Below are positions 17,125 through 26,018 of a stretch of DNA of 64,000 nucleotides, piece by piece (position 1 is the first letter of the stretch; each line of letters begins with the position of its first letter). The stretch covers positions 126,141 to 190,140 of the forward strand of contig NZ_JAHVXI010000007.1 in assembly GCF_021032705.1 (NCBI RefSeq). Direction: 5' to 3'. The DNA comes from Psychroserpens luteolus. GTDB taxonomy: Bacteria > Bacteroidota > Bacteroidia > Flavobacteriales > Flavobacteriaceae. The notes beneath the pieces were generated by a model that saw nothing but the letters and a program-made list of their open reading frames with translations, was not told where the DNA came from and made no database searches. Made by a program: the position numbers and the translations under genes.

Positions 17125-17652
17125 CTAAATGGTAAAGTCACCATTAGTTTTATGCTCGCTATTTTCGTATCTATCTATACACTTATTTAAAATATCATAA
17201 GCTTCATCTGCATTACCCCAACCACCTACATCTACTTTCTTCTTTTCTAAATCTTTATACACCTGAAAAAAGTGTGTTATCTCTTTTTTTCTATGTGGAT
17301 TTAAATCGGTGATATCCTCATAACTATTCCAGATAGGATCAGTAACTGGTACGCAAATCAACTTTTCATCTGGACCTTTTTCATCTGCCATGTGGAATAC
17401 ACCAATTGGTTTTACTTCCATCACACACATCGGAAATGTAGGCTCAGTTCCCATGACCAATACATCTAATGGGTCGCCATCTAAAGCTAGTGTTTCTGGG
17501 ATAAACCCATAATCACCTGGATACATCATTGATGAAAACAACATACGATCAAAACGTATCTTATTTAATTCAAAATCATATTCGTATTTGTTACGACTCC
17601 CTTTTGGGATCTCTATCAATACATCAAAGGTCAATTTTCCAGTTGCTGTCAT
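17125..17652 (-). CDS. ppa: Inorganic pyrophosphatase, family I
   Basis: A 175-residue soluble cytoplasmic enzyme that hydrolyses pyrophosphate to phosphate. The family signature is clear: MYPGDYGFIPETLALDGDPLDVLV with the metal-binding Asp residues, preceded by EIPKGSRNKYEYD (substrate lysine/arginine) and followed by DPIWNSYEDI and the late KKVDVGGWGNADEA block. The length is normal for bacterial family I. It lies upstream of the membrane pyrophosphatase on the same strand but has its own promoter and terminator. The two enzymes compete for PPi: one wastes the energy, the other stores it. Confidence 0.95.
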   Translation of the reverse strand: MTATGKLTFDVLIEIPKGSRNKYEYDFELNKIRFDRMLFSSMMYPGDYGFIPETLALDGDPLDVLVMGTEPTFPMCVMEVKPIGVFHMADEKGPDEKLICVPVTDPIWNSYEDITDLNPHRKKEITHFFQVYKDLEKKKVDVGGWGNADEAYDILNKCIDRYENSEHKTNGDFTI

Positions 17653-17707
17653 TACTTATCACTATTTATTCCTACGGAAATAGGTGTGTTATTCTTTTTT
17701 CGGGGTG

Positions 17708-17737
17708 CAAAGATAGTCTAATGTTTCAGTTTGGCAA
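17708..17737 (-). promoter_or_regulatory. ppa promoter (-33/-7)
   Basis: On the minus strand TTG (17735-17737), 19 nt, then TATCTTTG (17708-17715) fits the Bacteroidota -33/-7 consensus. The start codon lies 55 nt downstream. This is the clearest promoter in the window. Confidence 0.65.
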
Positions 17738-17858
17738 TTAAAAAGTGAAGGAGATTTTGAAAATTTATGACACAACCTAAAGCTTTTGTTCAACCTAAGA
17801 AAGTTATAAGATATGTCTTATATTGAAAAAGATTAATTACACTAAAATCTCTAGCATT

Positions 17859-18541
17859 TTGAAAAAACTAATTAAAGGTATTAACTGGAAATATGCTTTT
17901 GGCGAATTACTATTAATTTTCTTGGGTATTACTATTGCCATTTGGTTTAATAATTGGAATGAAACCAAAAATCAAATAAAATAGAAGTTAAATCAATTAA
18001 AGAAATTAAAAGTGCAATACATCAAGATCTAATAGATATCGATGAGAACATACATGGGTTCAGTATGCGAGTAAAACTGTATAATCAGATTATTGACTAT
18101 ATAGAAAAAGACTTACCAATGGATGATAGTTTAAATATCAAATTACCATACTTACTTGGCGTCACTACTTTTTTATCAAATGAAGGACCTTATGAAACAT
18201 TAAAATCAAGAGGACTTGAAACCATAAACAATGACAGTTTAAGATTAAAGATCGCCCTCTATTATGATTTCGAATATGAAAAAATAAAGACAAATGAAAA
18301 ACAACATTATGAGCACTATGTCAATAACTTAAAGCCCTTAATGATTGAGCACTTCGATTTATCTAACTATAAATTAAAACCTATTAACTATGATTCATTG
18401 TTTGATGACTTCAGATTTAAACAAACAATTAATTGGGCGTTAAGAACAGATCAATACATGTTAGAACTCTATAGAAACTTACATAAAAATGGAGAAACGC
18501 TCATAAAGGAATTGAATGATGAAATTTCTCTAATTCACTAA
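17859..18541 (+). pseudogene. DUF6090-like membrane protein gene with a one-base frameshift
   Basis: Reading from TTG at 17859 gives a short protein with one TM helix: KYAFGELLLIFLGITIAIW then NNWNETKNQIK and a stop at 17982-17984. The next frame, open from about 17972, continues with EVKSIKEIKSAIHQDL and runs through the Met at 18065 to the stop at 18541. TM helix, NNWNE and then a long helical charged domain is the layout of the DUF6090-like family common in flavobacteria. One extra A in the A-run at about 17978-17981 would join both parts into one protein of about 227 residues. It is either a decayed gene or a sequencing error in a homopolymer. No ATG start exists for the N-terminal part, which supports decay or a TTG start. 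Confidence 0.75.
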
Positions 18542-18551
18542 AATAGAATCA

Positions 18552-18749
18552 ATGGATCAAAAAAAATTGAGAACAGCAAATACAAACATTACACTAGCTT
18601 ATATTATTTTAGCCATTGGTGTTGTATTTATCATTTTTGCATTGCTCTCTGGAGGTATTTCTTTTGTTGGTATTATTGGTGCTTTTATTGGTTATAGGTT
18701 TTTGATAAAATCTAAAGATTACAAAAAGCAACTAGAGGAAGGCACCTAA
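18552..18749 (+). CDS. Small two-helix membrane protein
   Basis: A 65-residue protein with two hydrophobic segments (about 13-31 and 35-50) and a basic/acidic tail KSKDYKKQLEEGT. It starts 10 bp after the DUF6090-like reading frame and may have been co-transcribed with it. No family recognised; the size and membrane pattern make it plausible as a real gene. Confidence 0.6.
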   Translation: MDQKKLRTANTNITLAYIILAIGVVFIIFALLSGGISFVGIIGAFIGYRFLIKSKDYKKQLEEGT

Positions 18750-18827
18750 AAATTGTACTTCAACCACAATGTTTCTCTATCTCAAATAATTATTGTTAAT
18801 TGTAAGTCAACCAATTGACCAATCTAA

Positions 18828-19676
18828 ATGCTTAGACATATCAAAACCGTTTTGTCGATTCTAAAAGAACGTGACAATCCGTTAAAAATTATTTGGGCTT
18901 ATATCCTTTTACGAACGGGTTTAAACAAATATGTTCACATCAAACAACGCGGTTACAAAATTCATCTGTCCCAATCTAATTTAGCAATTACCTTATTTGG
19001 AAATAAAGATTACGGACAAGAAGATGAAGGATTTCTTCGTAAAACACTCAAACCCGGTAATACGTATGTTGACGTTGGTGCCAATATTGGTACATTGGTG
19101 CTTACTGGAGCTATTTCTGTAGGAACTGAAGGTCATGTGATTGGTATTGAAGCGCATCCAAAAACGTTTGGAGTCCTACAATCTAATATCAGACTAAATG
19201 GATTTGAATCTATTGAACTTATCAATTCTGCCGTTGGAAATGAAAAAGGTAAATTACACTTTAGTGATGCTAAATCTGATGATTCTAATAAAATACTTTT
19301 AGATTCCAACCAAGGGGTTGAAGTAGATGTGAACCTATTAGATGAATTACTCAAAGACACGAACGACATCGATGTTTTAAAAATTGATGTTGAAGGTTTT
19401 GAAAAACAAGTTTTTGAAGGCGCCGCAGCAGTTTTAAATAAGACCAAACTTATCTATTTTGAGTCTTTTGAGAACAACTATGCTACTTACAATTATAATA
19501 CGGGTGATATTATTAACCTGTTAACTAGCTCAGGTTTTCAGATATTTAAAGTCATTAATAATACACATCTACAACCATTAGATAATAACTATAGATCTCT
19601 AAAATGTGAAAACTTGGTCGCCACTAAAGAGCCCACATGTTTAGAAGGTGAATATAATTTTGAAATTATTAAATGA
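18828..19676 (+). CDS. FkbM family methyltransferase
   Basis: A 282-residue SAM-dependent methyltransferase of the FkbM family. The SAM site is TYVDVGANIGTLVL (about residues 82-95), followed by the acidic loop VIGIEAHPKTFGVL and, later, VLKIDVEGFEKQVFEGA, which is the FkbM hallmark. The first 70 residues are an N-terminal extension with basic, possibly membrane-associating character. FkbM enzymes often methylate sugar or polyketide hydroxyls; the substrate here is unknown. Its stop overlaps the next gene by 4 bp (ATGA), indicating coupling with the small membrane protein. Confidence 0.87.
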   Translation: MLRHIKTVLSILKERDNPLKIIWAYILLRTGLNKYVHIKQRGYKIHLSQSNLAITLFGNKDYGQEDEGFLRKTLKPGNTYVDVGANIGTLVLTGAISVGTEGHVIGIEAHPKTFGVLQSNIRLNGFESIELINSAVGNEKGKLHFSDAKSDDSNKILLDSNQGVEVDVNLLDELLKDTNDIDVLKIDVEGFEKQVFEGAAAVLNKTKLIYFESFENNYATYNYNTGDIINLLTSSGFQIFKVINNTHLQPLDNNYRSLKCENLVATKEPTCLEGEYNFEIIK

Positions 19677-20008
19677 ATACCCAAACACAAGTAACAATTC
19701 TCGATTGGTGGGAATCAAAACGTTTATGGTTTAATATTTTGGTAGGTATATCAGGTATTTTAGGTATCCTTTCTGGTATATTTGAATTTTTATTAGTTGA
19801 CTTACTCGGTGTTTTAGCTTGGGGTATTTTGGCCAATATTTTATTTTCTACAGGTATCGTTATAGAGCTTCTGGATGACTTTTATTTAAAGGGTAAACTA
19901 AAATTATATCGCTTTAGATGGGCTTTTTTAGTTTCGGGAACACTTCTATATTGCGCTTGGACATTTTTGTATGCCATATGGTACTTCTCTCCATTTCTAG
20001 ACTTTTAA
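19673..20008 (+). CDS. Small polytopic membrane protein
   Basis: A 111-residue protein with three to four TM segments (about 17-35, 40-60, 80-110). No conserved motif recognised. It overlaps the FkbM methyltransferase stop by 4 bp and is followed 26 bp later by a GNAT acetyltransferase, so it is the middle of a small operon. Function unknown. Confidence 0.65.
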   Translation: MNTQTQVTILDWWESKRLWFNILVGISGILGILSGIFEFLLVDLLGVLAWGILANILFSTGIVIELLDDFYLKGKLKLYRFRWAFLVSGTLLYCAWTFLYAIWYFSPFLDF

Positions 20009-20034
20009 ATAACCTATCAACAAACTATTACAAA

Positions 20035-20820
20035 ATGAATTTTATTAAAACGGACGATGCCACATTAATTACTCCATTAAGACAAGAGCTATACAACACA
20101 TTTACTACCGCTTTAGATAGTATGTGGGAGTCACTCTATATCGCTTCTTCAACAGCATACCTCATCAAAAACAACAATGAAATTATTGGTTACTGTTGTA
20201 TAGATAATGATGATAGTTTGACACAAATATACCTTAGTAAACCACACTTAGGTTTAATGCAAAATGCTATTAAACTTTTAATAGATACACACCTTATCAC
20301 TTCTGCTAAACTAAGTTCTATTGAACCTGTAAGTTTTAATACCTGTATATTATATTCAATATCTATGGAAAACAATACATTTTGTTTTCAGTATGATAGT
20401 GACCAAAAAAAATTAAAAGCACCTGTAGAATTAATCTTAGCAACTAATGAAGATATAGATACTATAAAGTCATTTTACAAGGCGCAAGTTGGTTTTGAAG
20501 ACACCTTTGGTTATACTAAAAATTTGGTTCAGCGAAATGAATTGTACATTTTAAAAGACCAAACAAATTTTATCGGAACAGGAGAATGTCGCTTAAGTGA
20601 TTCTCAGCCCAAATTTGCTGATGTTGGTGTTGCAGTTCATACTAATTTTAGAGGAAAAGGGTATGCAACACAAATTCTAAATACACTTGCTCAAATAGCA
20701 CTTAGTAAAAATCGAAGACCTATTTGTTCAACAACCATTGACAACATCGCTTCAAAAAAAGCCATAGAAAAAGCAGGATTCCATTATGCACATAGCATTA
20801 TAGATATTAGCTTTGTATAA
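20035..20820 (+). CDS. GNAT family N-acetyltransferase
   Basis: A 261-residue protein with a C-terminal GNAT domain (about 135-258): FIGTGECRLSDSQP, then VGVAVHTNFRGKGYATQIL with the acetyl-CoA-binding R-G-K-G-Y/A loop, then a final ICSTTIDNIASKKAIEKAGF motif. The N-terminal 130 residues may hold a second, degenerate GNAT-like half (EIIGYCCIDNDDSLTQIYL). I chose MNFIKTDDA as start; the longer frame overlaps the previous membrane gene. Its stop abuts the Crp/Fnr regulator start with zero spacing. Acceptor unknown. Confidence 0.83.
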   Translation: MNFIKTDDATLITPLRQELYNTFTTALDSMWESLYIASSTAYLIKNNNEIIGYCCIDNDDSLTQIYLSKPHLGLMQNAIKLLIDTHLITSAKLSSIEPVSFNTCILYSISMENNTFCFQYDSDQKKLKAPVELILATNEDIDTIKSFYKAQVGFEDTFGYTKNLVQRNELYILKDQTNFIGTGECRLSDSQPKFADVGVAVHTNFRGKGYATQILNTLAQIALSKNRRPICSTTIDNIASKKAIEKAGFHYAHSIIDISFV

Positions 20821-21393
20821 ATGAAAGAACAAATCAAAACATATTTCAATAGATATGTAGAATTTGATGATGCCGAAATTGATGCGATCTATGAAAAACT
20901 TGAAGAAAAAATCTTTAAAAAGAAAACATTTCTTTTAGAAGAGAACACCATCTGCAGACACAACTATTTTATCTTAAAAGGTGTTGTTCGTTTGTTTTAT
21001 ATCGATGCTAAAGGTCATGAAAAGATTACCCAGTTTGCCATAGACAATTGGTGGATTACCCATATGGAAAGCTTCATTAATCAAATACCTTCATCTCAAT
21101 ATTTACAGGCTGTAGAAGACACTACTGTTTTATGTTTATCTAAGTACAATTTGGAATTACTCTACAAAGAATATCCAAAATTAGAGCGTATGTTCAGACT
21201 TGTTACCGAAAACATGCTCATTGCAAACCTTAGAAAAAGTGACATCTATTTACAAATGAAAAGTAAAGAGCGTTATACTTTTTTTGTTGAAAAATTACCA
21301 GATTTCGCACAGCGCGTTCCTCAGTACATGATTGCTTCTTATCTTGAAATCACACCCGAATATTTAAGTGAATTGCGACGACAACGCAACTAA
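20821..21393 (+). CDS. Crp/Fnr family transcriptional regulator
   Basis: A 190-residue regulator. Residues about 15-120 form the cyclic-nucleotide-binding-like fold (KKKTFLLEENTICRHNYFILKGVVRLFYID). The C-terminal part has a short helix-turn-helix, YMIASYLEITPEYLSELRRQ. The phosphate-binding Gly/Arg signature of true cAMP receptors is not seen, so the effector is unknown. It starts right after the GNAT stop and is followed by AhpD-like and DoxX-like genes; this order is common in flavobacteria and suggests control of an oxidative- or electrophile-stress unit (inference). Confidence 0.85.
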   Translation: MKEQIKTYFNRYVEFDDAEIDAIYEKLEEKIFKKKTFLLEENTICRHNYFILKGVVRLFYIDAKGHEKITQFAIDNWWITHMESFINQIPSSQYLQAVEDTTVLCLSKYNLELLYKEYPKLERMFRLVTENMLIANLRKSDIYLQMKSKERYTFFVEKLPDFAQRVPQYMIASYLEITPEYLSELRRQRN

Positions 21394-21469
21394 AGATCAT
21401 TCTTAAGATATCTTAATTTTTACCTGACAAGTAACTCATAATTTTACACCATAATCAAAAACGAATAGT

Positions 21470-21922
21470 ATGGCACGAATTACTTATCAGGATATTCCAA
21501 ACGGAATGTTCGAACACTTAAGAACAATTGAAGATTTTATAACTGGTTCTTCTTTAAACCAACAATTAATTGAAATTATACGCCTGAGAACTTCTCAAAA
21601 AAATGGTTGCGCTTATTGCGTCGATATGCATCACAAAGAATTAAAACACCTGGGTGAAACCGATTTACGCTTATCGTCTCTATGTGTATGGGAAGACACG
21701 CCGTATTTTACTGAAGAAGAACGAGCAGTTCTTTATTTTACAGACGCGCTTACCAAATTAAATCGTAAACCCATTCCTGATACGATTTACAATGAATTAT
21801 TAAGTTTTTATACTAAAGAAGAGATTTGTTATATCACTTTAACTATTTCTCAAAGTAATACATGGAACCGATTAATGAAAACATTTGAGTTTACACCTGG
21901 AAACTACAAAGCAGACGAATAA
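21470..21922 (+). CDS. Carboxymuconolactone decarboxylase family (AhpD-like) protein
   Basis: A 150-residue all-helical protein with the AhpD core: IEIIRLRTSQKNGCAYCVDM then HHKELKHLG, giving the E...CxxCxxxH arrangement of the redox-active dithiol centre. The length fits the single-domain family. Such proteins act as alkylhydroperoxidase-like thiol reductants. It is 5 bp upstream of the DoxX-like gene and follows the Crp/Fnr regulator by 76 bp. Confidence 0.88.
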   Translation: MARITYQDIPNGMFEHLRTIEDFITGSSLNQQLIEIIRLRTSQKNGCAYCVDMHHKELKHLGETDLRLSSLCVWEDTPYFTEEERAVLYFTDALTKLNRKPIPDTIYNELLSFYTKEEICYITLTISQSNTWNRLMKTFEFTPGNYKADE

Positions 21923-21927
21923 AAACT

Positions 21928-22365
21928 ATGCAAACAAGAAGTAAAACAATTAAATTTTTTTTGAGACTCGCACTTTCTATTGGATTTTTATCAGCTGTTG
22001 CCGATCGATTTGGTTTTTGGAAAACAGAACTTTCTGCTTGGGGAAGCTGGACCAACTTCTTAGAGTATACACAACTTATAAATCCGTGGATTCCAGATAC
22101 CCTTATAGCTTTAATTGGTAGTATTGCAACTATTGCCGAAATAGTATTTGCAATATGCCTTATACTAGGATTTAAAACCGAACTAGTTGCAAAATTAAGC
22201 GGTATCCTTTTATTGATTTTTGCTGTTTCAATTACACTATCAACAGGTGTAAAAGGCGCTCTAGACTATTCAGTATTTACTGCTTCGGCAGCAGCTTTTG
22301 CTTTGAGTTTATTTAAAGAAAAGCATTTAGAGCTCGATACGATATTTATAAAAAAAGAAGACTAA
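21928..22365 (+). CDS. DoxX-like membrane protein
   Basis: A 145-residue inner-membrane protein with four hydrophobic helices (about 9-28, 50-72, 75-97, 105-128). The pattern (LRLALSIGFLSAVADRFGFW, then a late LILGFKTELVAKLSGILLL) fits the DoxX/DoxD superfamily. Members are implicated in quinone or thiol redox chemistry, but this one is not assignable further. It forms a pair with the AhpD-like gene (5-bp gap). Confidence 0.8.
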   Translation: MQTRSKTIKFFLRLALSIGFLSAVADRFGFWKTELSAWGSWTNFLEYTQLINPWIPDTLIALIGSIATIAEIVFAICLILGFKTELVAKLSGILLLIFAVSITLSTGVKGALDYSVFTASAAAFALSLFKEKHLELDTIFIKKED

Positions 22366-22460
22366 CCAATTTGGGTTTTACATAACTAATAATAAGCATC
22401 TAAACTTAGTATAACGCCTATTATTTAGTTTCTATTTACTACATTAGAGACGCAATCAAG

Positions 22461-22490
22461 CCATTAATCAAGTTTCAGAAAAATTAATGG
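22461..22490 (+). terminator. Possible terminator or leader hairpin before the cyclase gene
   Basis: Perfect 8-bp stem CCATTAAT / ATTAATGG with a 14-nt loop, followed by a short TTT. It could end the AhpD/DoxX transcript or sit in the leader of the cyclase gene, whose ATG is 18 nt downstream. Confidence 0.35.
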
Positions 22491-22507
22491 TTTAAAGTTA
22501 TCGTCTT

Positions 22508-23323
22508 ATGAAAGCTTCCATTTTACATCTATTATTGTGTTTAACCTTAGTTGGTTGTAACACCAAAAATGAACAGTCTCTTGAAACAGTATCAGAATCT
22601 GCGAGCAAAAGCATTATAGACTTATCTCACAGCTATTCTGATAAAACCGTCTATTGGGTAACTGCTAAAGAGTTTAAATTAGATACTGTATTTAAAGGAC
22701 AAACAGAAAAAGGCTATTATTATGCTGCCAATAATTTTAGTACTGCAGAGCATGGTGGTACACATATTGATGCACCAATTCATTTTGCAAAAAATGCTCA
22801 AACTGTAGATGAAATTCCTCTAGAAAAATTAATTGGTAATGCCATTAAAATTGATATCACACAAAAGAGTAGCAATAATCCCGATTACCTTGTTAATATA
22901 GAAGACTTTACCAATTGGGAAAAAACGCATGGACATACAATTCCAGACAAAAGCATTGTTTTAATTGAAACAGGTTTTTCAAAATATTATCCAGACAAAG
23001 TAAAATATCTTGGCACAGATGAACGTGGAGATCATGCCGTAAAGCTTTTACATTTTCCAGGTCTTTCACCTGAAGCTGCAACCTGGTTAGTAGAGAACAG
23101 AAACATCAACGCTATAGGCATTGATACACCAAGTATTGATTATGGTCAATCTGAATATTTCCAAAGCCACGTCATTCTATTAAAGCAAAATATTCCAGCG
23201 TTTGAGAACCTTACCAATTTGGATAAATTACCGTCAAATGAATTTGAAATTATTGCCTTACCAATGAAAATAGAAGGTGGCAGTGGTGCACCTTTAAGAA
23301 TAGTAGCGCTTGTAAGTGAATAG
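22508..23323 (+). CDS. Cyclase family protein, predicted lipoprotein
   Basis: A 271-residue protein of the metal-dependent cyclase/kynurenine-formamidase-like family. The hallmark HGGTHIDAPIHF supplies the metal-binding His/Asp residues. IDLSHSYSDKTVYW near the N-terminus and AIGIDTPSIDYG later also match. It begins with a lipoprotein signal (LCLTLVGC, Cys at about 18), so it should be anchored on the periplasmic side or exported to the outer membrane. Natural substrate unknown; family members hydrolyse cyclic or N-formyl amides. It ends 28 bp before the convergent DUF5686 gene. Confidence 0.87.
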   Translation: MKASILHLLLCLTLVGCNTKNEQSLETVSESASKSIIDLSHSYSDKTVYWVTAKEFKLDTVFKGQTEKGYYYAANNFSTAEHGGTHIDAPIHFAKNAQTVDEIPLEKLIGNAIKIDITQKSSNNPDYLVNIEDFTNWEKTHGHTIPDKSIVLIETGFSKYYPDKVKYLGTDERGDHAVKLLHFPGLSPEAATWLVENRNINAIGIDTPSIDYGQSEYFQSHVILLKQNIPAFENLTNLDKLPSNEFEIIALPMKIEGGSGAPLRIVALVSE

Positions 23324-23351
23324 AAAAGCTAAGATTTAGACTAGATTTCTT

Positions 23352-25862
23352 TTAAAAACTAAACCCGAAGCTTCCAGTCACACCAAAGGATCTTGCATCA
23401 GGATTAGAGAGGTAATTCCCTCTAAAATTAAAATCAATCCTTAAAATTTTGAAGATGTTACCAACGCCAAAACTATATTCATAATAGATATCTTCACTTG
23501 GTGCAACTAAAGGTGTTTCTACTGGATTTCCTGTAGTATTCAATGCTATATTCTTATCAGACAAATCTCCCCAAACACCTCTAAGACCAACAATAGCTCT
23601 TAGGTTGTATTTCTTTAGAAATGGGATTCGAGAAAATATACGTCCGTTAAAATTATGCTCTAAATGCACCGAAGTATAAGTATCTGTAACGAATTCATAA
23701 AAATCTAACTGCGGAAATGTATTATAGATTGAAAAATATGACTGATTTCCAGGAACGACACTCAATAAACCCAATGGAACTTCTCCGAAAGTTTTACCAG
23801 CTTCAACAGTTGTGGTTAATCTTCCAAAACCACCAACTTGCCAAGGCTGAATATAAGACAACTGAACTTTTGTATAGTCAAAATCACTATTAAACCAACT
23901 TTTATCACCTCTAGTGATTTGTGCAAATAAGGTAGCAAAACCATCATTAGCATTTCGACGTTCAACACCATATCCTGTCATTTTACGATTAGGAAAGTAC
24001 GATAACGATAAAGCTGTTTCAAATTGTTTTACTTCCGATGAGATTCCAGTTGGAGACTCTGGATCATTATAATCTAAACTAAACGTTGGTGATGCAGACT
24101 CTAATGTTCTGTAAGTACCACTTGTTCGTATTACAAAGTTCTTGCTTGGTTCAATCTCTAAGGCCAATGTGGTCAAATTAACATTGGTCAACTTATCATT
24201 AACACTCGTTCCAACAACCGCTGAGGACGCCAGACTACGTCCTAAAACATCTGTTGATGATGTTAAATTAGCACCAATTTGCTCCACATCACGTCTATTT
24301 CCACCTGAAATGATTAATCGGTTTTTTTTATCGATAAGCCATTTCCCCGAAATGCCATACTTAAATTTGTCATCTCTAAATCCGTAAGCTAGAAATCCTT
24401 CTACTCGCCATAGATCATTAGGTCCAAAGTAAGTTCGCCCTCCACCTCGAATACGCATACCTTCTACTTCATTAAATCCGAATACTGAAAATACGGGTCC
24501 AATATCTAGATTAAGACTCGGTACTTCAATATATCCAGAAGCCAGAATACTTCCCAGATTATAAAGACGTTTAAATTTCTTGACTGTTTTAAGCGTATCT
24601 AACATCTTATAGACACCTTTTTCATCTTTATTTAAAGATTCCATTCGGTTTTTTTCCCAAAATTCGTCATCTCGATTATAGGCATCCTCGTTATAATTGT
24701 AGACCTCCTCATCGTAGAATTTTTCAGGTTGAACCTCATCAAAAACATAGTTATCATATAAAGTGGTTCGTTTTCCGTAAACACCACGAGATTTTTCCTT
24801 TTTACTCAAGGCGAAATCTGATAACATATAATCACGTTTTATCAAGAACAGTGTATCGTTCAGTACTTCAAATTCCTGTTCGATATAAATCTCTTTAACC
24901 CAGTTTATGTTAGCACTTTTAGAAGCCTGTAAATTAATATCCTTAATAGCATAAGTCGAATCGTTTACCCAAAAATCACCTTTAAAAGTCAATTCATTTT
25001 TACGTCTCGGATAATAGATAATATTGTAACACCATTTATTATCGATAAAGGCGCTATCGGATAATACGTAGTTATAGGTTTGAATTCCAGTACGAGACAA
25101 CGGACTCACAAAACTTTTATCAAAAAACTTGAGATAGTTATCATAGATATTGAAATCGGCATAGAGGTCATCTACAAAATCAATAATCACTTGATTGTTA
25201 CTAAACCCAGAATTTTTATTCCCTTTTAGCTCTTCTTTTTCCTTGTCAAGAAGATTATCACCATACACTTTACTCACAGCCTCATTGATAAACATAGGCA
25301 AATAGGTCTTCCCAGTAACACTAGATGTATCCACCTTATCAAAAACAAACTCCATACCTCTAAACAAACGACTTTTAATTAAAGCGCTGTCTATAGTATT
25401 GATATCAAATTCAACTTTTTCGTATTTGTCGTATTGGTATTGCTTGAATTGGCGTAACCCATTTTGACGTTTGCGTTCCCATATTTTTTTTAAAATCCTA
25501 ATGGCGGGATTTTCAGAAGCTTTCTTAGATTGTTTACCTGTAACAATAACGACTTCATTGAGTGCTGCCGCTTCTTCTTTTAATATGAACTTTAAATCGT
25601 AATTAACTTTCTGTTCTAGTGTAAATTCTTTGAGTTCATAACCTAAAAAAGACACAATAACAGTTTGCCATGTGTTTTCAGATTCTAAATAAAAACGACC
25701 ATCTTCATTGGTTATGGTGCCTTCAGTAGACCCTTTGAATAGTACATTAGCGAAGGCTATAGGTTCATTGTTCTCATCGTACACATAACCGCTCACTTTA
25801 GTTTGAGCGAATGCCATGGATATTCCGAAGAATAAAAATAAAATAAGGAGCTTTTGTTTCAT
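23352..25862 (-). CDS. DUF5686 / carboxypeptidase-regulatory-like outer-membrane protein
   Basis: An 836-residue exported protein. A signal peptide (MAFAQ end, about residue 20) is followed by a carboxypeptidase-D regulatory-like domain (about 22-100: VSGYVYDENNEPIAFANVLF, NEDGRFYLES, VSFLGYE). A DUF5686-type region follows, with VVIVTGKQSKKASENPAIRI and many short strands, ending as an outer-membrane barrel whose last strand terminates GSFGFSF. The family is widespread in Bacteroidota and has no established function. Single-gene unit; a possible leader of 156 bp separates it from the pdhB terminator. Confidence 0.85.
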   Translation of the reverse strand: MKQKLLILFLFFGISMAFAQTKVSGYVYDENNEPIAFANVLFKGSTEGTITNEDGRFYLESENTWQTVIVSFLGYELKEFTLEQKVNYDLKFILKEEAAALNEVVIVTGKQSKKASENPAIRILKKIWERKRQNGLRQFKQYQYDKYEKVEFDINTIDSALIKSRLFRGMEFVFDKVDTSSVTGKTYLPMFINEAVSKVYGDNLLDKEKEELKGNKNSGFSNNQVIIDFVDDLYADFNIYDNYLKFFDKSFVSPLSRTGIQTYNYVLSDSAFIDNKWCYNIIYYPRRKNELTFKGDFWVNDSTYAIKDINLQASKSANINWVKEIYIEQEFEVLNDTLFLIKRDYMLSDFALSKKEKSRGVYGKRTTLYDNYVFDEVQPEKFYDEEVYNYNEDAYNRDDEFWEKNRMESLNKDEKGVYKMLDTLKTVKKFKRLYNLGSILASGYIEVPSLNLDIGPVFSVFGFNEVEGMRIRGGGRTYFGPNDLWRVEGFLAYGFRDDKFKYGISGKWLIDKKNRLIISGGNRRDVEQIGANLTSSTDVLGRSLASSAVVGTSVNDKLTNVNLTTLALEIEPSKNFVIRTSGTYRTLESASPTFSLDYNDPESPTGISSEVKQFETALSLSYFPNRKMTGYGVERRNANDGFATLFAQITRGDKSWFNSDFDYTKVQLSYIQPWQVGGFGRLTTTVEAGKTFGEVPLGLLSVVPGNQSYFSIYNTFPQLDFYEFVTDTYTSVHLEHNFNGRIFSRIPFLKKYNLRAIVGLRGVWGDLSDKNIALNTTGNPVETPLVAPSEDIYYEYSFGVGNIFKILRIDFNFRGNYLSNPDARSFGVTGSFGFSF

Positions 25863-25961
25863 TTATATTAATATTTGCAATACACTAGATCTAAGAATTA
25901 ATTCTCTTTGATTGTAAGAGCTATTGCAACCTAAATGCGAATATAGGCTTTCATAATAAAA

Positions 25962-25991
25962 AACTTCATCAACAATCGTGCTAATGAAGTT
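25962..25991 (-). terminator. Terminator of pdhB
   Basis: Perfect 8-bp stem AACTTCAT / ATGAAGTT with a 14-nt loop. On the minus strand the second arm runs into TTTTTTATT, a proper U-tract, 27 bp after the pdhB stop. Confidence 0.7.
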
Positions 25992-26018
25992 CTTTTAACG
26001 CAAATAATTGCGATTTAT

